This document shows positions 24,715 to 33,354 of a stretch of DNA of 64,000 nucleotides, piece by piece (position 1 is the stretch's first letter; every line of letters begins with the position of its first letter). The stretch is taken from NCBI GenBank assembly GCA_965279095.1, contig CBDIHH010000007.1:868001-932000 (forward strand). Reading direction: 5' to 3'. A program made the position numbers and the translations under genes. The notes below the pieces were generated by a model. The model had not been told where the DNA came from. It saw nothing but the letters and a program-made list of their open reading frames with translations, and ran no database searches. Source of the stretch: CBDIHH01 sp965279095 (GTDB lineage Bacteria > Pseudomonadota > Alphaproteobacteria > Caulobacterales > Caulobacteraceae).

Positions 24715-25160
24715 GACTCGCCCCGGGCCAGGTTCGCCCCCGGCTGGCGGCCGGCGTTGGAGTCCAGCATGAAGGCCGCCTGGGCGGTGGCCACGGGGTC
24801 GGCGGGATCGCCGTCATGGGCGGTGGCGCGCACGAAGGCCACCGAGCGGGTGACCTTGTAGCAGTGCGCCTCGGCGACGATCTGCAGCCCGGGCCGCGCC
24901 GGCCGCATGTAGTCGATGCGCAGGTCGAGGGTGGCCAGGGACGTCTCGTCAGTCAGGGCTGCATGCACCGCATGGCCGCAGCAATGGTCCAGCAGGGTGG
25001 TGATCACGCCCCCGGCGATCACCCCGGTGTCGGGGTCGCCGACCAGGTCCTCGCGGTAGGGCAGGCTGACCTTGGCCCGGGCGTCGCCGTGGGCCAGCAC
25101 CACCACGCCCAGGGCGCGCGCCTGCGGCGGGAGGGTGTCGGACGGCTCGGGCGCGCTCAT
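24711..25160 (-). CDS. PaaI-family hotdog thioesterase (first copy in cluster)
   Basis: A 149-residue hotdog protein. IAGGVITTLLDHCCGHAV corresponds to the PaaI active-site segment (H of HGG replaced by A; catalytic Asp in LLDHC retained), followed by LDLRIDYMRPA. It overlaps coxM by 4 bases at its start and its partner thioesterase by 4 bases at its end. Tight coupling to a molybdenum hydroxylase suggests hydrolysis of a hydroxylated acyl-CoA or of an inhibitory by-product. Confidence 0.83.
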   Translation of the reverse strand: MSAPEPSDTLPPQARALGVVVLAHGDARAKVSLPYREDLVGDPDTGVIAGGVITTLLDHCCGHAVHAALTDETSLATLDLRIDYMRPARPGLQIVAEAHCYKVTRSVAFVRATAHDGDPADPVATAQAAFMLDSNAGRQPGANLARGES

Positions 25161-25951
25161 GCGAGCCCGGCGACGGCCCGCGCGGTCATCACCCGCATCA
25201 GGTTGGCGCGGTATTCCGGCGAGGCGTGCATGTCGCCGTTCAGTTCGCTGGGGTCGTAGGCGAGGCCCGACAGCGCCTCGGCCGACAAGTCGGCGTCCAG
25301 AGCCGCCTCCGCCTCGGTCCAGCGGAAGGCGCTGCCGCCGGCGCCGGTGATCGCCACCCGCACGCCCGCCGCCGTGACCGCCACGAACGACCCGACCACC
25401 GCATAGCCCGACGCCGGGTTGCGGAACTTGGCGTAGGCGCTGCGCAGGGGCGCGGGGAAGTAGACCGAGGTGACCACCTCGCCCGGCTCCAGGGCCGTCT
25501 CGAAGAAGCCGGTGAAGAAATCCTCCGCCGCCAGCTCGCGGCGGCTGGTGCGCACGGTGGCGCCCAGGCCCACCAGGGCGGCGGGATAGTCGGCGGCGGG
25601 GTCGGCGTTGCTGATGCTGCCGCCGATGGTGCCGCGGGCGCGCACCTGGGGATCGCCGATGACCCCGGCCAGTTGCGCCAGGCCCGGGATCACCCGGCCC
25701 ACGATCGGGTCGGCGGCCACATCGGCGTGGCGGGTCATGGCCCCGACGCGCAGGCCGCCCGCCTCCTCGGTGACGCCGGCCAGGCCGGGCACGCGGCCGA
25801 GGTCGACGATGTCGGACGGCGCCGCCAGCCGCTGCTTCATGGTCGGCAGCAGGGTCATCCCCCCGGCCAGCAGCTTGCCGTCGTCGGCCTGCGTCACGAG
25901 GCGCTCGGCCTCTTCCAGGGTGGCGGCGCGGTGGTAGGTGAAGGCGTACAC
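25157..25951 (-). CDS. FAD-binding medium subunit of a molybdenum hydroxylase (CoxM-like)
   Basis: A 264-residue FAD subunit of the xanthine dehydrogenase/CO dehydrogenase family. GTG 25951 (VYAFTYHRAATLEEA) is chosen since the longer frame overlaps the small-subunit gene. FAD motifs AGGMTLLPTMK and TIGGSISNADPAADYPAAL are clear. It passes electrons from the 2Fe-2S subunit to the final acceptor. It starts 14 bases after the small-subunit gene. Confidence 0.88.
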   Translation of the reverse strand: MYAFTYHRAATLEEAERLVTQADDGKLLAGGMTLLPTMKQRLAAPSDIVDLGRVPGLAGVTEEAGGLRVGAMTRHADVAADPIVGRVIPGLAQLAGVIGDPQVRARGTIGGSISNADPAADYPAALVGLGATVRTSRRELAAEDFFTGFFETALEPGEVVTSVYFPAPLRSAYAKFRNPASGYAVVGSFVAVTAAGVRVAITGAGGSAFRWTEAEAALDADLSAEALSGLAYDPSELNGDMHASPEYRANLMRVMTARAVAGLA

Positions 25952-25965
25952 GGGCGGCGCTCCGG

Positions 25966-26439
25966 TCAGGCGGCTTGGCCGGCGGCGCAGGCGCGCACCG
26001 CCTTGATGATGTTGTGATAGCCGGTGCAGCGGCAGATGTTGCCGTCGATCCCCTCGACGATCTCCTCGTCGGTGGGGTGCGGGTTCTCCTTCAGCAGCGC
26101 CACCGCGGCCATGATCATGCCGGGGGTGCAGAAGCCGCACTGCAGGGCGTGCTGGCGGCTGAAGGCCTCCTGCATCGGATGCAGCGGGCCGTCGGGCGCC
26201 GACAGGCCCTCGATGGTGGTGATGTCACAGCCGTCGGCCTGGGCCGCCAGCATGGTGCAGCTCTTCACCGCCCGGCCGTCGACCATGATGGTGCAGGCCC
26301 CGCACTGGGTGGTGTCGCAGCCCACATGGGCGCCTGTCAGCCCCAGGTCGTCGCGGATGAAGTTGACCAGCAGGGTGCGGTCTTCGACGGTGGCCGAGGC
26401 GGCTCGGCCATTGATGGTCAGGGATACGGAAACCGGCAT
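25966..26439 (-). CDS. 2Fe-2S small subunit of a molybdenum hydroxylase (CoxS-like)
   Basis: A 157-residue iron-sulfur subunit. The N-terminal plant-ferredoxin cluster ligands are in GCDTTQCGACTIMVDG with the fourth Cys in VKSCTM, and the C-terminal all-alpha cluster is in CGFCTPGM and ICRCTGYHNI. It relays electrons between the Mo cofactor of the large subunit and FAD. Start MPVSVSLTINGR at 26439 is chosen over 26466 for family fit. The substrate-binding large subunit lies across the divergent promoter region, not in this operon. Confidence 0.93.
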   Translation of the reverse strand: MPVSVSLTINGRAASATVEDRTLLVNFIRDDLGLTGAHVGCDTTQCGACTIMVDGRAVKSCTMLAAQADGCDITTIEGLSAPDGPLHPMQEAFSRQHALQCGFCTPGMIMAAVALLKENPHPTDEEIVEGIDGNICRCTGYHNIIKAVRACAAGQAA

Positions 26440-26490
26440 CACGCCTCCAGAGGGGTCGCCCAGCACTTCGCTTCAGGGCGCGGGCTCATG

Positions 26491-26964
26491 TCAACCGGCC
26501 GCTTGCGCGGCGGCCTCGTCGCCGGCCACCCGGGCGGCGAACTTGGCGAAGAAATCGTCGGCGATCTTCTTGGCGCTGCTCTGGATCAGCCGCGAGCCGA
26601 TCTGCGCCAGCTTGCCGCCCACCTGGGCCTCGGCCGTATAGGTCAGCACGGTGGTCTCTGGATCTTCCTCGACCAGGGTCACGACCGCGCCGCCCTTGCC
26701 AAAGCCGGCGATGCCGCCGGTCCCCTCGCCGTTCAAACGGTAGCCGTTGGGCGGATCGAGGTCGGTGAGCTGCACCTTGCCGGAGAACTTGGCCTTCACC
26801 GGGCCCAGGGCGATCACCGCGCGGCCGATGAACTCGTTCTCGCCGGTCTTCTCCACCGACTCGCAGCCGGGGATGCACTGGCCGAGGATCTCGGCGTCGT
26901 TGAGCGCTTCCCACACCCGGGCCCGGGGCGCCTTGATGCGATACTCGCCGCTCATGTCGACCAT
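26491..26964 (-). CDS. CoxG-like SRPBCC-fold protein
   Basis: A 157-residue SRPBCC/CoxG protein. MSGEYRIKAPRARVWEALND and CIPGCESVEK are hallmark segments, followed by a hydrophobic-pocket beta sheet. In carboxydotrophs CoxG anchors CO dehydrogenase to the membrane; in other clusters its homologues accompany Mo hydroxylases of other substrates. A GAGGGG ribosome site supports ATG 26964 (an in-frame ATG follows 9 bases later). First gene of the leftward cluster, divergent from the large subunit. Confidence 0.9.
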   Translation of the reverse strand: MVDMSGEYRIKAPRARVWEALNDAEILGQCIPGCESVEKTGENEFIGRAVIALGPVKAKFSGKVQLTDLDPPNGYRLNGEGTGGIAGFGKGGAVVTLVEEDPETTVLTYTAEAQVGGKLAQIGSRLIQSSAKKIADDFFAKFAARVAGDEAAAQAAG

Positions 26965-27100
26965 GGGTCATCCCCTCTGTGCGGGCGCCCATCAACGCGG
27001 CCCTTGCGCCCATTGCGCCCGGCGGCGAATGAATTCAACCCCTCGGCGCCGCCCCTATCCGACGATAAGGGAAAGTCCGCCACGGGTTTGGAGCATATCG

Positions 27101-29407
27101 ATGAGCCGCGAGTTCACGGGCCGGCGCGAGGACCGCCGACTGGTCACCGGCCAGGGCCGCTACACCACCGACCACACCCTCCCCGGCCAGACCCACGGCG
27201 CCTTCGTGCGCGCCGACCGGGGCCACGCCGTCATCCGCGGGATCGACGCCAGCGCTGCCCTGGCCGCGCCGGGGGTCCTGGCCGTGCTCACCGGACAGGA
27301 TGTGATCGCCGCCGGCTATGAGGGCGCGGGCAGGGGCATGGTGGTGGTCAATCGCCAGGGCGAGCCGATGAAGACCCCCCACCGCGGCGTGATCACCGCC
27401 GACAAGGTGCGCTTCGTCGGCGATCTGGTCGCCCTGGTGGTGGCCGAGACCCGCGACCAGGCCGAGGACGCCGCCGAACTGGTCATGATCGACTACGAGG
27501 ACCTGCCCTGCGTGACCCGGCCCGAGCAGTCCATGGCCCCCGGCGCGCCGCTGCTGCACGAATCCGCGCCGGGCAACCTGGGGCTGACCTACGACTACGG
27601 CGACGCCGCCGCCACGGACGCCGCCTTCGCCGCCGCCGCCCATGTGGCCAAGGTGACCGTCGACGCCCAGCGCATGTCGGGCAATCCCATGGAGCCCAAG
27701 TCCTGCCTGGTCGGCTACGACCCGCAGACCGGCGCCTATGACCTCTACCTGCCCAACCAGGGGCTGAACCCCATGCGCCTGGGGCTGCGCAGCATGACCG
27801 GCGTGCCGGTGGACAAGCTCATCCTCCATCCCATCGACGTGGGCGGCGCCTTCGGGGTGCGCTCGGAAGCCTATGCCGAATATGCGGCGGTGATGCTGGC
27901 GGCGAAGACCGTCGGGCGGCCGGTGAAATGGACCGGCTCGCGCAACGAGACCATCATGAGCGATCACCAGGGCCGCGGCGCCCGGCTGACCGGCGAGATG
28001 GCCCTGGACAAGGACGGTCGCTTCCTCGCCGTGCGCATCGACTGGCTGGTGGACGCCGGGGCCTATTGGGCCAGCGCCGGAGCGGCGATCAACGCCCTGC
28101 TGCCCTCGTCCATGGCCGTCGGCGTCTATGACATTCCCGTCGCCTATGGGGTCAGCCGGCTGTATTTCACCAACGCCTGCCCCACCACCGCCTATCGCGG
28201 GGCCAGCCGGCCGAACGCCTCCTACCTGCTCGAGCGGTTGGTGGACGAAGCCGCCCGGATCACGGGCCTCGACCCGGTGGACATCCGCCGGCGCAACCTG
28301 ATCCCCCGGTCCGCCTTCCCGTTCCAGACGCCCACGGGCTCGGTCTACGACAGCGGCGACCCGGACGCCCTGCTGCGGTCGGCGGCGGACAAGGCCGACT
28401 GGACGGGCTTCGAGGCCCGGCGCCGAGAGGCCGCCGCCCGCGGCAAGCTGCGCGGCCTGGGCGTGGCGGTGTTCATCTCCCCCTCCGGCGGCCCCGGCAA
28501 GGAACAGGGCATCATCACCTTCGACGGCGAGGGTTTTCCCCTGCTGCTCAGCCTCGCCGGCCCCTCCGGCCAGGGCCACGAGACCGCCTTTCCCGAGGTG
28601 GTCGGCCAGATCCTCGGCATCGATCCCGACTCCATCACCCTGCGCTACGGCGACCCGGCCGATCCGGCCATGGAGGGCACCGGCAGTTTCGGCTCGCGCT
28701 CGCTGATCAGCCACGGCGGGGCCCTGCTGCTGGCCGCCGAGACGGTGGTCAAGAAGGGCGCGGCCCTGGCGGCGGACTTGCTGGACGCCCCCGAGGACGA
28801 GATCGACTTCGAGGACGGGCTTTACCGCCGCCGCGGCGGCAACGCCTCGGTGACCCTGCTGGAGCTGATGAAGCGCCACGCCGGCGAGAGCCCGCACCCG
28901 CTGGAGTCCCTGGGCGACCTGAAGACCGAGATGGCCTGGCCCAGCGGCGCCCATGTGGCCGAGGTGGAGATCGACCCCGACACCGGGGTGCTGCAGATCA
29001 TCCGCTACACGGCGGTGGACGACTGCGGACTGATCATCAACCACACCCTGGTGGAGGGCCAGATGCACGGCGGGGTGATGCAGGGCCTCGGCCAGGTGCT
29101 GGGCGAGCACTGCATCTATGACGAAGAGACGGGCCAGCTGCTCACCGGCAGCTTCATGGACTATTTCATGCCCCACGCCCGCGACGCCTTCCCCCTGGAC
29201 ATGTACGACCTGTCGGTCCTGGCCCCGGGCAATCCCCTGGGCGCCAAGGGGGCGGGCGAGGCCGGCACCACCGGGGCCATCCCCACCCTGGCCAATGCGG
29301 TGATCGACGCCCTGTCGCCCCTGGGGGTCACCCACCTGGACATGCCCTTCTCGCCCAACCGGGTGTGGACCGCGATCCAGGCGGCGAAGGCGGGCCAGGC
29401 CGCCTGA
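27101..29407 (+). CDS. Molybdopterin-binding large subunit, xanthine oxidase/CoxL family, form II type
   Basis: A 768-residue large subunit. The active-site loop reads AYRGASRPN near residues 364-372, the AYRGAGR-like form II signature, instead of the AYRCSFR loop carrying the Cys that binds copper in true CO dehydrogenase. GVGGAFG-type (DVGGAFGVR) and AGEAGTTG-type (GAGEAGTTGA, with the catalytic Glu) motifs are present. It therefore hydroxylates an unknown organic substrate, likely aromatic or heterocyclic. ATG 27101 is chosen; upstream frame 26747-27100 lies over CoxG. It is divergently transcribed from its partner subunits. Confidence 0.9.
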   Translation: MSREFTGRREDRRLVTGQGRYTTDHTLPGQTHGAFVRADRGHAVIRGIDASAALAAPGVLAVLTGQDVIAAGYEGAGRGMVVVNRQGEPMKTPHRGVITADKVRFVGDLVALVVAETRDQAEDAAELVMIDYEDLPCVTRPEQSMAPGAPLLHESAPGNLGLTYDYGDAAATDAAFAAAAHVAKVTVDAQRMSGNPMEPKSCLVGYDPQTGAYDLYLPNQGLNPMRLGLRSMTGVPVDKLILHPIDVGGAFGVRSEAYAEYAAVMLAAKTVGRPVKWTGSRNETIMSDHQGRGARLTGEMALDKDGRFLAVRIDWLVDAGAYWASAGAAINALLPSSMAVGVYDIPVAYGVSRLYFTNACPTTAYRGASRPNASYLLERLVDEAARITGLDPVDIRRRNLIPRSAFPFQTPTGSVYDSGDPDALLRSAADKADWTGFEARRREAAARGKLRGLGVAVFISPSGGPGKEQGIITFDGEGFPLLLSLAGPSGQGHETAFPEVVGQILGIDPDSITLRYGDPADPAMEGTGSFGSRSLISHGGALLLAAETVVKKGAALAADLLDAPEDEIDFEDGLYRRRGGNASVTLLELMKRHAGESPHPLESLGDLKTEMAWPSGAHVAEVEIDPDTGVLQIIRYTAVDDCGLIINHTLVEGQMHGGVMQGLGQVLGEHCIYDEETGQLLTGSFMDYFMPHARDAFPLDMYDLSVLAPGNPLGAKGAGEAGTTGAIPTLANAVIDALSPLGVTHLDMPFSPNRVWTAIQAAKAGQAA

Positions 29408-29462
29408 TTTGCGGCGCCATCGTCGCCCAGGGTAAACCGGCATTAACCCTGAGGCCCCAGAA

Positions 29463-31871
29463 GTGAACCGAATCTTCTCGGAGGCGGCCAGAATGGCGAT
29501 GGCGGCGCGGCAAACCGGCGCGTGGATGCTGCAATTGGCGCGCTGGGGCTGGGACCATCCCACCGCGGCGCGTTTCCGCGGCGGGCTGACCGCGGCCTTC
29601 GGCGCCGCCCTGATCATCGCCTTCGCCACCTACAACGCCGCCGACCCCAGCTGGAACGCCGCCGGGGGCGAGGCGCCCAGCAACCTGCTCGGGGGCTTCG
29701 GCGCCAATCTCGCCGACCTCGGCATCCAGTCCCTGGGCCTGGCCGCCTGGGCCGCCGCCGCCCTCATGGTGCTGTCGGGCATCGGCCGCGCCGCCGACCG
29801 CAATCCCGCCGCCTCCCGCGCCCGCCTGCGGGTGAGGGCCGGCCTCGGCGCCCTGGGCATCCTCGCCCTCGCCGGCCTGCTGGCCGCGCCGCCGGCCCCC
29901 GCCGCCTGGCCCCTGGCCCGAGGCCTCGGGGGCTTCTGGGGCGATGGTTTGCTGCATCTGCTGGCCTCGATCTTCCAATATGCCCGCCTGCCCCTGGCCA
30001 TCTGGGTGGCCGCCGCCCTGCTGGCCGTCGGCGCCGCCTTCGCCCTGGCCGCGGCCATGGGCTTCAACGCGCGCGACCTCGTCGGCCTGGTCCGGGGCCT
30101 GACGCCCAGCGCCGCCGGCGCGCGCCGGCCCGGCCCCGCCCCTCGCCGCAGCCCGACGCCGGACGAGCCCCCCGCCGCCCGCCGCCGCGCCGCCCGCGCC
30201 GCCACCGCCCCGCTGGTGCTCGATCCCGAAGAGGGCTTCGACACCCCCATCGCCGTCACCCCGCCGAGCGGCGCCGCCCCCGCGCCCCTGGTCTCCGGCG
30301 GCGGCAAGGCCAAGACCTCCGCCCGTGAGCAGCGCGAGAACCAGGGCGCCTTCGCCTTCGTCAAGCCGGAGGGCTTCCAGCTGCCCGAGCTGTCGATGCT
30401 GGCCAAGCCCAAGCCCCGGGCCGCCTCCTTCGACGAGGGCGCCCTGCGCCAGAACGCTCGGCTTCTCGAAAGCGTGCTGGCCGAGTTCGGGGTCAAGGGC
30501 GCCATCGACCAGATCCGCCCCGGCCCGGTGGTCACCCTGTACGAGCTGGTGCCCGCCGCCGGGGTCAAGCACGCCCGCGTGGTCGCCCTGTCGGACGACA
30601 TCGCCCGCTCCATGAGCGTCGCCGCCTGCCGCATCGCCGTGGTCGCCGGCCGCAACGCCATCGGCATCGAGCTACCCAACTCCAAGCGCGAGACCGTCTA
30701 TCTGCGCGACCTGCTGTCGTCGGCCGAATACGAGCGCTCGACCCAGTCCCTGCCCATGGCCCTGGGCGAGACCATCGGCGGCGACCCCTATGTCGCCGAC
30801 CTGGCCAAGATGCCCCACCTGCTGATCGCCGGCACCACCGGCTCGGGCAAGTCGGTGGGGGTCAACGCCATGATCCTGTCGATCCTCTACCGCCTGTCGC
30901 CGGACCAGTGCCGCTTCATCATGATCGACCCCAAGATGCTGGAGCTGTCGGTCTATGACGGCATCCCGCACCTGCTGGCGCCCGTCGTCACCGATCCCAA
31001 GAAGGCCATCGTCGCGCTGAAATGGACCGTGCGCGAGATGGAGGACCGCTATCGCCGCATGTCCAAGATCGGCGTGCGCAACATCGGCGGCTACAACGAG
31101 AAGGCCCGCGAGGCCGCCGCCAAGGGCGAGCACTTCGTGCGCACCGTGCAGACCGGCTTCGACGACGGCGGCCGGCCGATCTACGAGGAAGAGAAACTGC
31201 GGCCCGAGCCCATGCCCTTCCTCGTCGTCATCATCGACGAGGTCGCCGACCTGATGCTGGTCGCCGGCAAGGACATCGAGGGGCTGGTCCAGCGCCTCGC
31301 CCAGATGGCCCGCGCCGCCGGCATCCACCTGGTGATGGCCACCCAGCGCCCGTCGGTGGACGTCATCACCGGCACCATCAAGGCCAACTTCCCCACCCGG
31401 ATCGCCTTCCAGGTGACCTCCAAGATCGACAGCCGCACGATCATGCAGGAACAGGGCGCCGAACAGCTGCTGGGCCAGGGCGACATGCTCTACATGGCCG
31501 GCGGCGGCAAGGTGACCCGCCTGCACGGCCCCTTCGTCTCCGACGACGAGGTCGAACAGGTGGCCGCCTATCTGCGCGGCCAGGGCCAGCCGCAATACCT
31601 CGACGAGGTCACCGCCGGCGGCGATGACGAGGACGGCGGCGGCGCCGGCGACATGGGCGCCGGCGGCGAGAGCTCCGACCTCTACGACCAGGCCGTGGCC
31701 GTGGTCACCCGCGACCGCAAGGCCTCGACCAGCTACGTCCAGCGCCGCCTGCAGATCGGCTACAACCGGGCGGCCAGCTTGATCGAGCGGATGGAGCAGG
31801 AAGGGGTGGTGGGCCCCGCCAACCACGCCGGCAAGCGCGACATCCTCGCGGGCCCGCCCCCGCCGCACTGA
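29463..31871 (+). CDS. ftsK: DNA translocase FtsK
   Basis: An 802-residue FtsK. N-terminal transmembrane segments (about residues 40-200) are followed by a Pro/Ala/Arg-rich linker, the alpha-beta motor with Walker A GTTGSGKS (about residue 457) and Walker B VVIIDEVADL, and a winged-helix gamma domain (YVQRRLQIGYNRAASLIERMEQEGVVGP) that reads polar motifs. It moves chromosome ends through the division septum. GTG 29463 or ATG 29493 may be the start. A GTAA-N7-TTAA sequence (29432-29446) just upstream resembles a weak CtrA site, compatible with cell-cycle control. Confidence 0.95.
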   Translation: MNRIFSEAARMAMAARQTGAWMLQLARWGWDHPTAARFRGGLTAAFGAALIIAFATYNAADPSWNAAGGEAPSNLLGGFGANLADLGIQSLGLAAWAAAALMVLSGIGRAADRNPAASRARLRVRAGLGALGILALAGLLAAPPAPAAWPLARGLGGFWGDGLLHLLASIFQYARLPLAIWVAAALLAVGAAFALAAAMGFNARDLVGLVRGLTPSAAGARRPGPAPRRSPTPDEPPAARRRAARAATAPLVLDPEEGFDTPIAVTPPSGAAPAPLVSGGGKAKTSAREQRENQGAFAFVKPEGFQLPELSMLAKPKPRAASFDEGALRQNARLLESVLAEFGVKGAIDQIRPGPVVTLYELVPAAGVKHARVVALSDDIARSMSVAACRIAVVAGRNAIGIELPNSKRETVYLRDLLSSAEYERSTQSLPMALGETIGGDPYVADLAKMPHLLIAGTTGSGKSVGVNAMILSILYRLSPDQCRFIMIDPKMLELSVYDGIPHLLAPVVTDPKKAIVALKWTVREMEDRYRRMSKIGVRNIGGYNEKAREAAAKGEHFVRTVQTGFDDGGRPIYEEEKLRPEPMPFLVVIIDEVADLMLVAGKDIEGLVQRLAQMARAAGIHLVMATQRPSVDVITGTIKANFPTRIAFQVTSKIDSRTIMQEQGAEQLLGQGDMLYMAGGGKVTRLHGPFVSDDEVEQVAAYLRGQGQPQYLDEVTAGGDDEDGGGAGDMGAGGESSDLYDQAVAVVTRDRKASTSYVQRRLQIGYNRAASLIERMEQEGVVGPANHAGKRDILAGPPPPH

Positions 31872-31874
31872 GGA

Positions 31875-32049
31875 CCTCTCCTCCGGGGGAGGGGGACCGC
31901 CGCAGGCTGGTGGAGGGGGCAGCGCCGCCATATCCGGAAAAGGCGCGTTCTGGCGCTGGACCCACCCACCGGCGGCGCTGCCCCCTCCACCACGCTTCGC
32001 GTGGTCCCCCTCCCCCAGTCGCCGCTGTGCGGCTCCGGGGGAGGAGTAC
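31875..32049. repeat. Composite GC-rich inverted repeat, copy A
   Basis: The element has nested inverted symmetry. Left: CTCCTCCGGGGGAGGGGGACC, short hairpin, GGTGGAGGGGGCAGCGCC. Right: the complement in reverse, ending in CCGGGGGAGGAGTAC. The centre contains CCGGAAAAGGCGCGTTC and TGGCGCTGGAC. The same centre and arms recur in copy B 185 bases away. It follows ftsK by 3 bases, so it can act as the ftsK transcript's 3' structure. Confidence 0.85.
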
Positions 32050-32114
32050 GCCGTCGCCCCCTGTTGACCGGGATTTGATCCCCACCATCCCCTTCATCTC
32101 ATGCCGAGACGCTT

Positions 32115-32207
32115 GCCTGCCGGCCCGGGTCAGTCAAGGACCGCCTGCGGCGGCCGCGCAGCGGCGGGTCCTGCGGACCCGTCCTTGAGTGACCCGGGCC
32201 GGCAGGC
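32115..32207. repeat. Large imperfect palindrome between repeat copies A and B
   Basis: GCCTGCCGGCCCGGGTCA (32115-32132) matches the reverse complement TGACCCGGGCCGGCAGGC (32190-32207) over 18 bases. After a mismatched base the pairing continues with TCAAGGAC (32134-32141) and GTCCTTGA (32181-32188). The interior is rich in GCGGC repeats. A different sequence from copies A and B, with the same long-hairpin design. Confidence 0.85.
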
Positions 32208-32233
32208 TCCAATGCATCCATGAGACTTAAGTT

Positions 32234-32430
32234 GTACTCCTCCCCCGGAGCCCCGCCTCGCGGGGCGACTGGGGGAGGGGGACCAGCCGCAGGCTGGTGG
32301 AGGGGGCGGCGCCGACGTGGCCGGAAAAGGCGCGTTCTGGCGCTGGACACACCTACCGGCGGCGCTGCCCCCTCCACCACGCTTCGCGTGGTCCCCCTCC
32401 CCCATGCGCTTCGCTTAGGGGGAGGAGTAC
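32234..32430. repeat. Composite GC-rich inverted repeat, copy B (perfect 13-bp terminal repeats)
   Basis: The ends GTACTCCTCCCCC (32234-32246) and GGGGGAGGAGTAC (32418-32430) are perfect inverted repeats. The internal order is outer hairpin, GGGGGAGGGGGACC, inner hairpin, GGTGGAGGGGGCGGCGCC, central loop shared with copy A, and the mirrored right arm. Size (197 bp), terminal repeats and lack of coding capacity resemble a miniature non-autonomous element. It ends 70 bases before lolA. Confidence 0.88.
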
Positions 32431-32500
32431 GGCCGATGAGCCCACAAATCGTCACGCTCCGGACAACCGCCGTTCAGGTTCAGCTGTTATACCCACCGTC

Positions 32501-33142
32501 ATGATCGATCGCCGCGCCCTGCTCGCCGCCCTGCCCGTCGCCCTCGTCGCCGGCCCCGCCCTCGCCCAGGCGCGTCGCGCCCCTGTCGCGCCGCTGTCGG
32601 CCGACGACCAGGCCCTGGTGGACAAGGCCACCGCCTATCTGCAGGGCCTGGGGCAGGTGCAGGGGCGGTTCGTGCAGACCAACGGGCGCGGGACGGTCAC
32701 GCGGGGCGTGGTCGCCATCAAGCGCCCGGGCAAGGCGCGCTTCGCCTATGACCCGCCGTCGGGGCTGCTGGTGGTGTCGGACGGCCACAATGTGTCGGTG
32801 TGGGACCAGCGGCTGAAGACCTTCGACCGCTATCCCCTCAGCGCGACGCCCCTGTCCCTGTTCCTGGCCAAGCACATCCGCCTCGACCAGGGCGTCGCCA
32901 TCACCCAGGTGCAGCGGGTCGGGGGCGGCTTCTCGATCACCGCCCGGGACGGCAAGAAGCAGGCGGAGGGACAGGTCACCCTGACCTTCTCGGACAATCC
33001 CGTGGCCCTGCGCGAATGGGCCCTGCGCGACGCCCAGGGTCAGACCACCCGGGTGGCCATCGAGGGTCTGCAGTCCGCCGAACTCGACAACGGCCTGTTC
33101 GTCCTGCGCGACCCTCGTCCCCGCGCCGGTCCGCGGGGCTGA
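32501..33142 (+). CDS. lolA: Outer-membrane lipoprotein carrier protein LolA
   Basis: A 213-residue periplasmic protein. Signal peptide MIDRRALLAALPVALVAGPALA, then a half-barrel with QGRFVQTNGRGTV, KRPGKARFAYDPPSGLLVVSDG and TFSDNPVALREWALRDAQG, the standard LolA segments. It shuttles lipoproteins from LolCDE to the outer membrane. ATG 32501 starts the signal peptide; a longer frame runs through the upstream repeat and is not used. Downstream of ftsK as in other Caulobacterales. Confidence 0.93.
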   Translation: MIDRRALLAALPVALVAGPALAQARRAPVAPLSADDQALVDKATAYLQGLGQVQGRFVQTNGRGTVTRGVVAIKRPGKARFAYDPPSGLLVVSDGHNVSVWDQRLKTFDRYPLSATPLSLFLAKHIRLDQGVAITQVQRVGGGFSITARDGKKQAEGQVTLTFSDNPVALREWALRDAQGQTTRVAIEGLQSAELDNGLFVLRDPRPRAGPRG

Positions 33143-33191
33143 AATCCGGTTGTGACATTCTCACAACAAGCAAGATTCATCGCTTTTTGGA

Positions 33192-33346
33192 TTGACATTT
33201 ACGGTTGCTAGTGGCATTTATGCTACGCAGCGCGATGAACGGTGTTCGTCGCCGCTACCGCGCCGGATCCTATCCCCTCCCGGCGGCGGCAGAGATAACT
33301 TTTCAGCGCCCGGGCGGTCACCGCCCGGGCGACTTTTTGTTTGGAA
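33192..33346 (+). ncRNA. Candidate short transcript between lolA and xth
   Basis: An AT-rich patch with a perfect TTGACA (33192-33197) is followed about 110 bases later by a strong intrinsic terminator ending in TTTTTGTTT. The -10 element is unclear: CATTTA at 17-base spacing is poor, and TATGCT lies 21 bases away. No similarity to a known small RNA is recognised. The interval also contains an in-frame ATG (33220) reading through into xth; that frame has no ribosome site. It may be a small RNA, or simply the lolA terminator with an internal promoter. Confidence 0.4.
33307..33340 (+). terminator. Rho-independent terminator upstream of xth
   Basis: CGCCCGGGCGGT (33307-33318) pairs with ACCGCCCGGGCG (33320-33331) and is followed by ACTTTTTGTTT on the plus strand. 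It is one of the best terminators in the window and lies only 15 bases before the xth start, so xth needs its own promoter or readthrough. Confidence 0.88.
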
Positions 33347-33354
33347 TCAGCGCC

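Noticed and set aside
24295..29407. True carbon monoxide dehydrogenase (cox) operon
   Set aside because: The active-site loop lacks the AYRCSFR cysteine and the subunit order is not coxMSL.
29432..29446. CtrA site upstream of ftsK
   Set aside because: Only GTAA-N7-TTAA; too weak for a separate feature and noted under ftsK.
27035..29629. 864-residue open frame antisense to the large hydroxylase subunit
   Set aside because: It is a GC-driven antisense shadow: composition of Gly/Ala/Val/Asp/His with no domains, while the opposite strand encodes a complete recognised enzyme.
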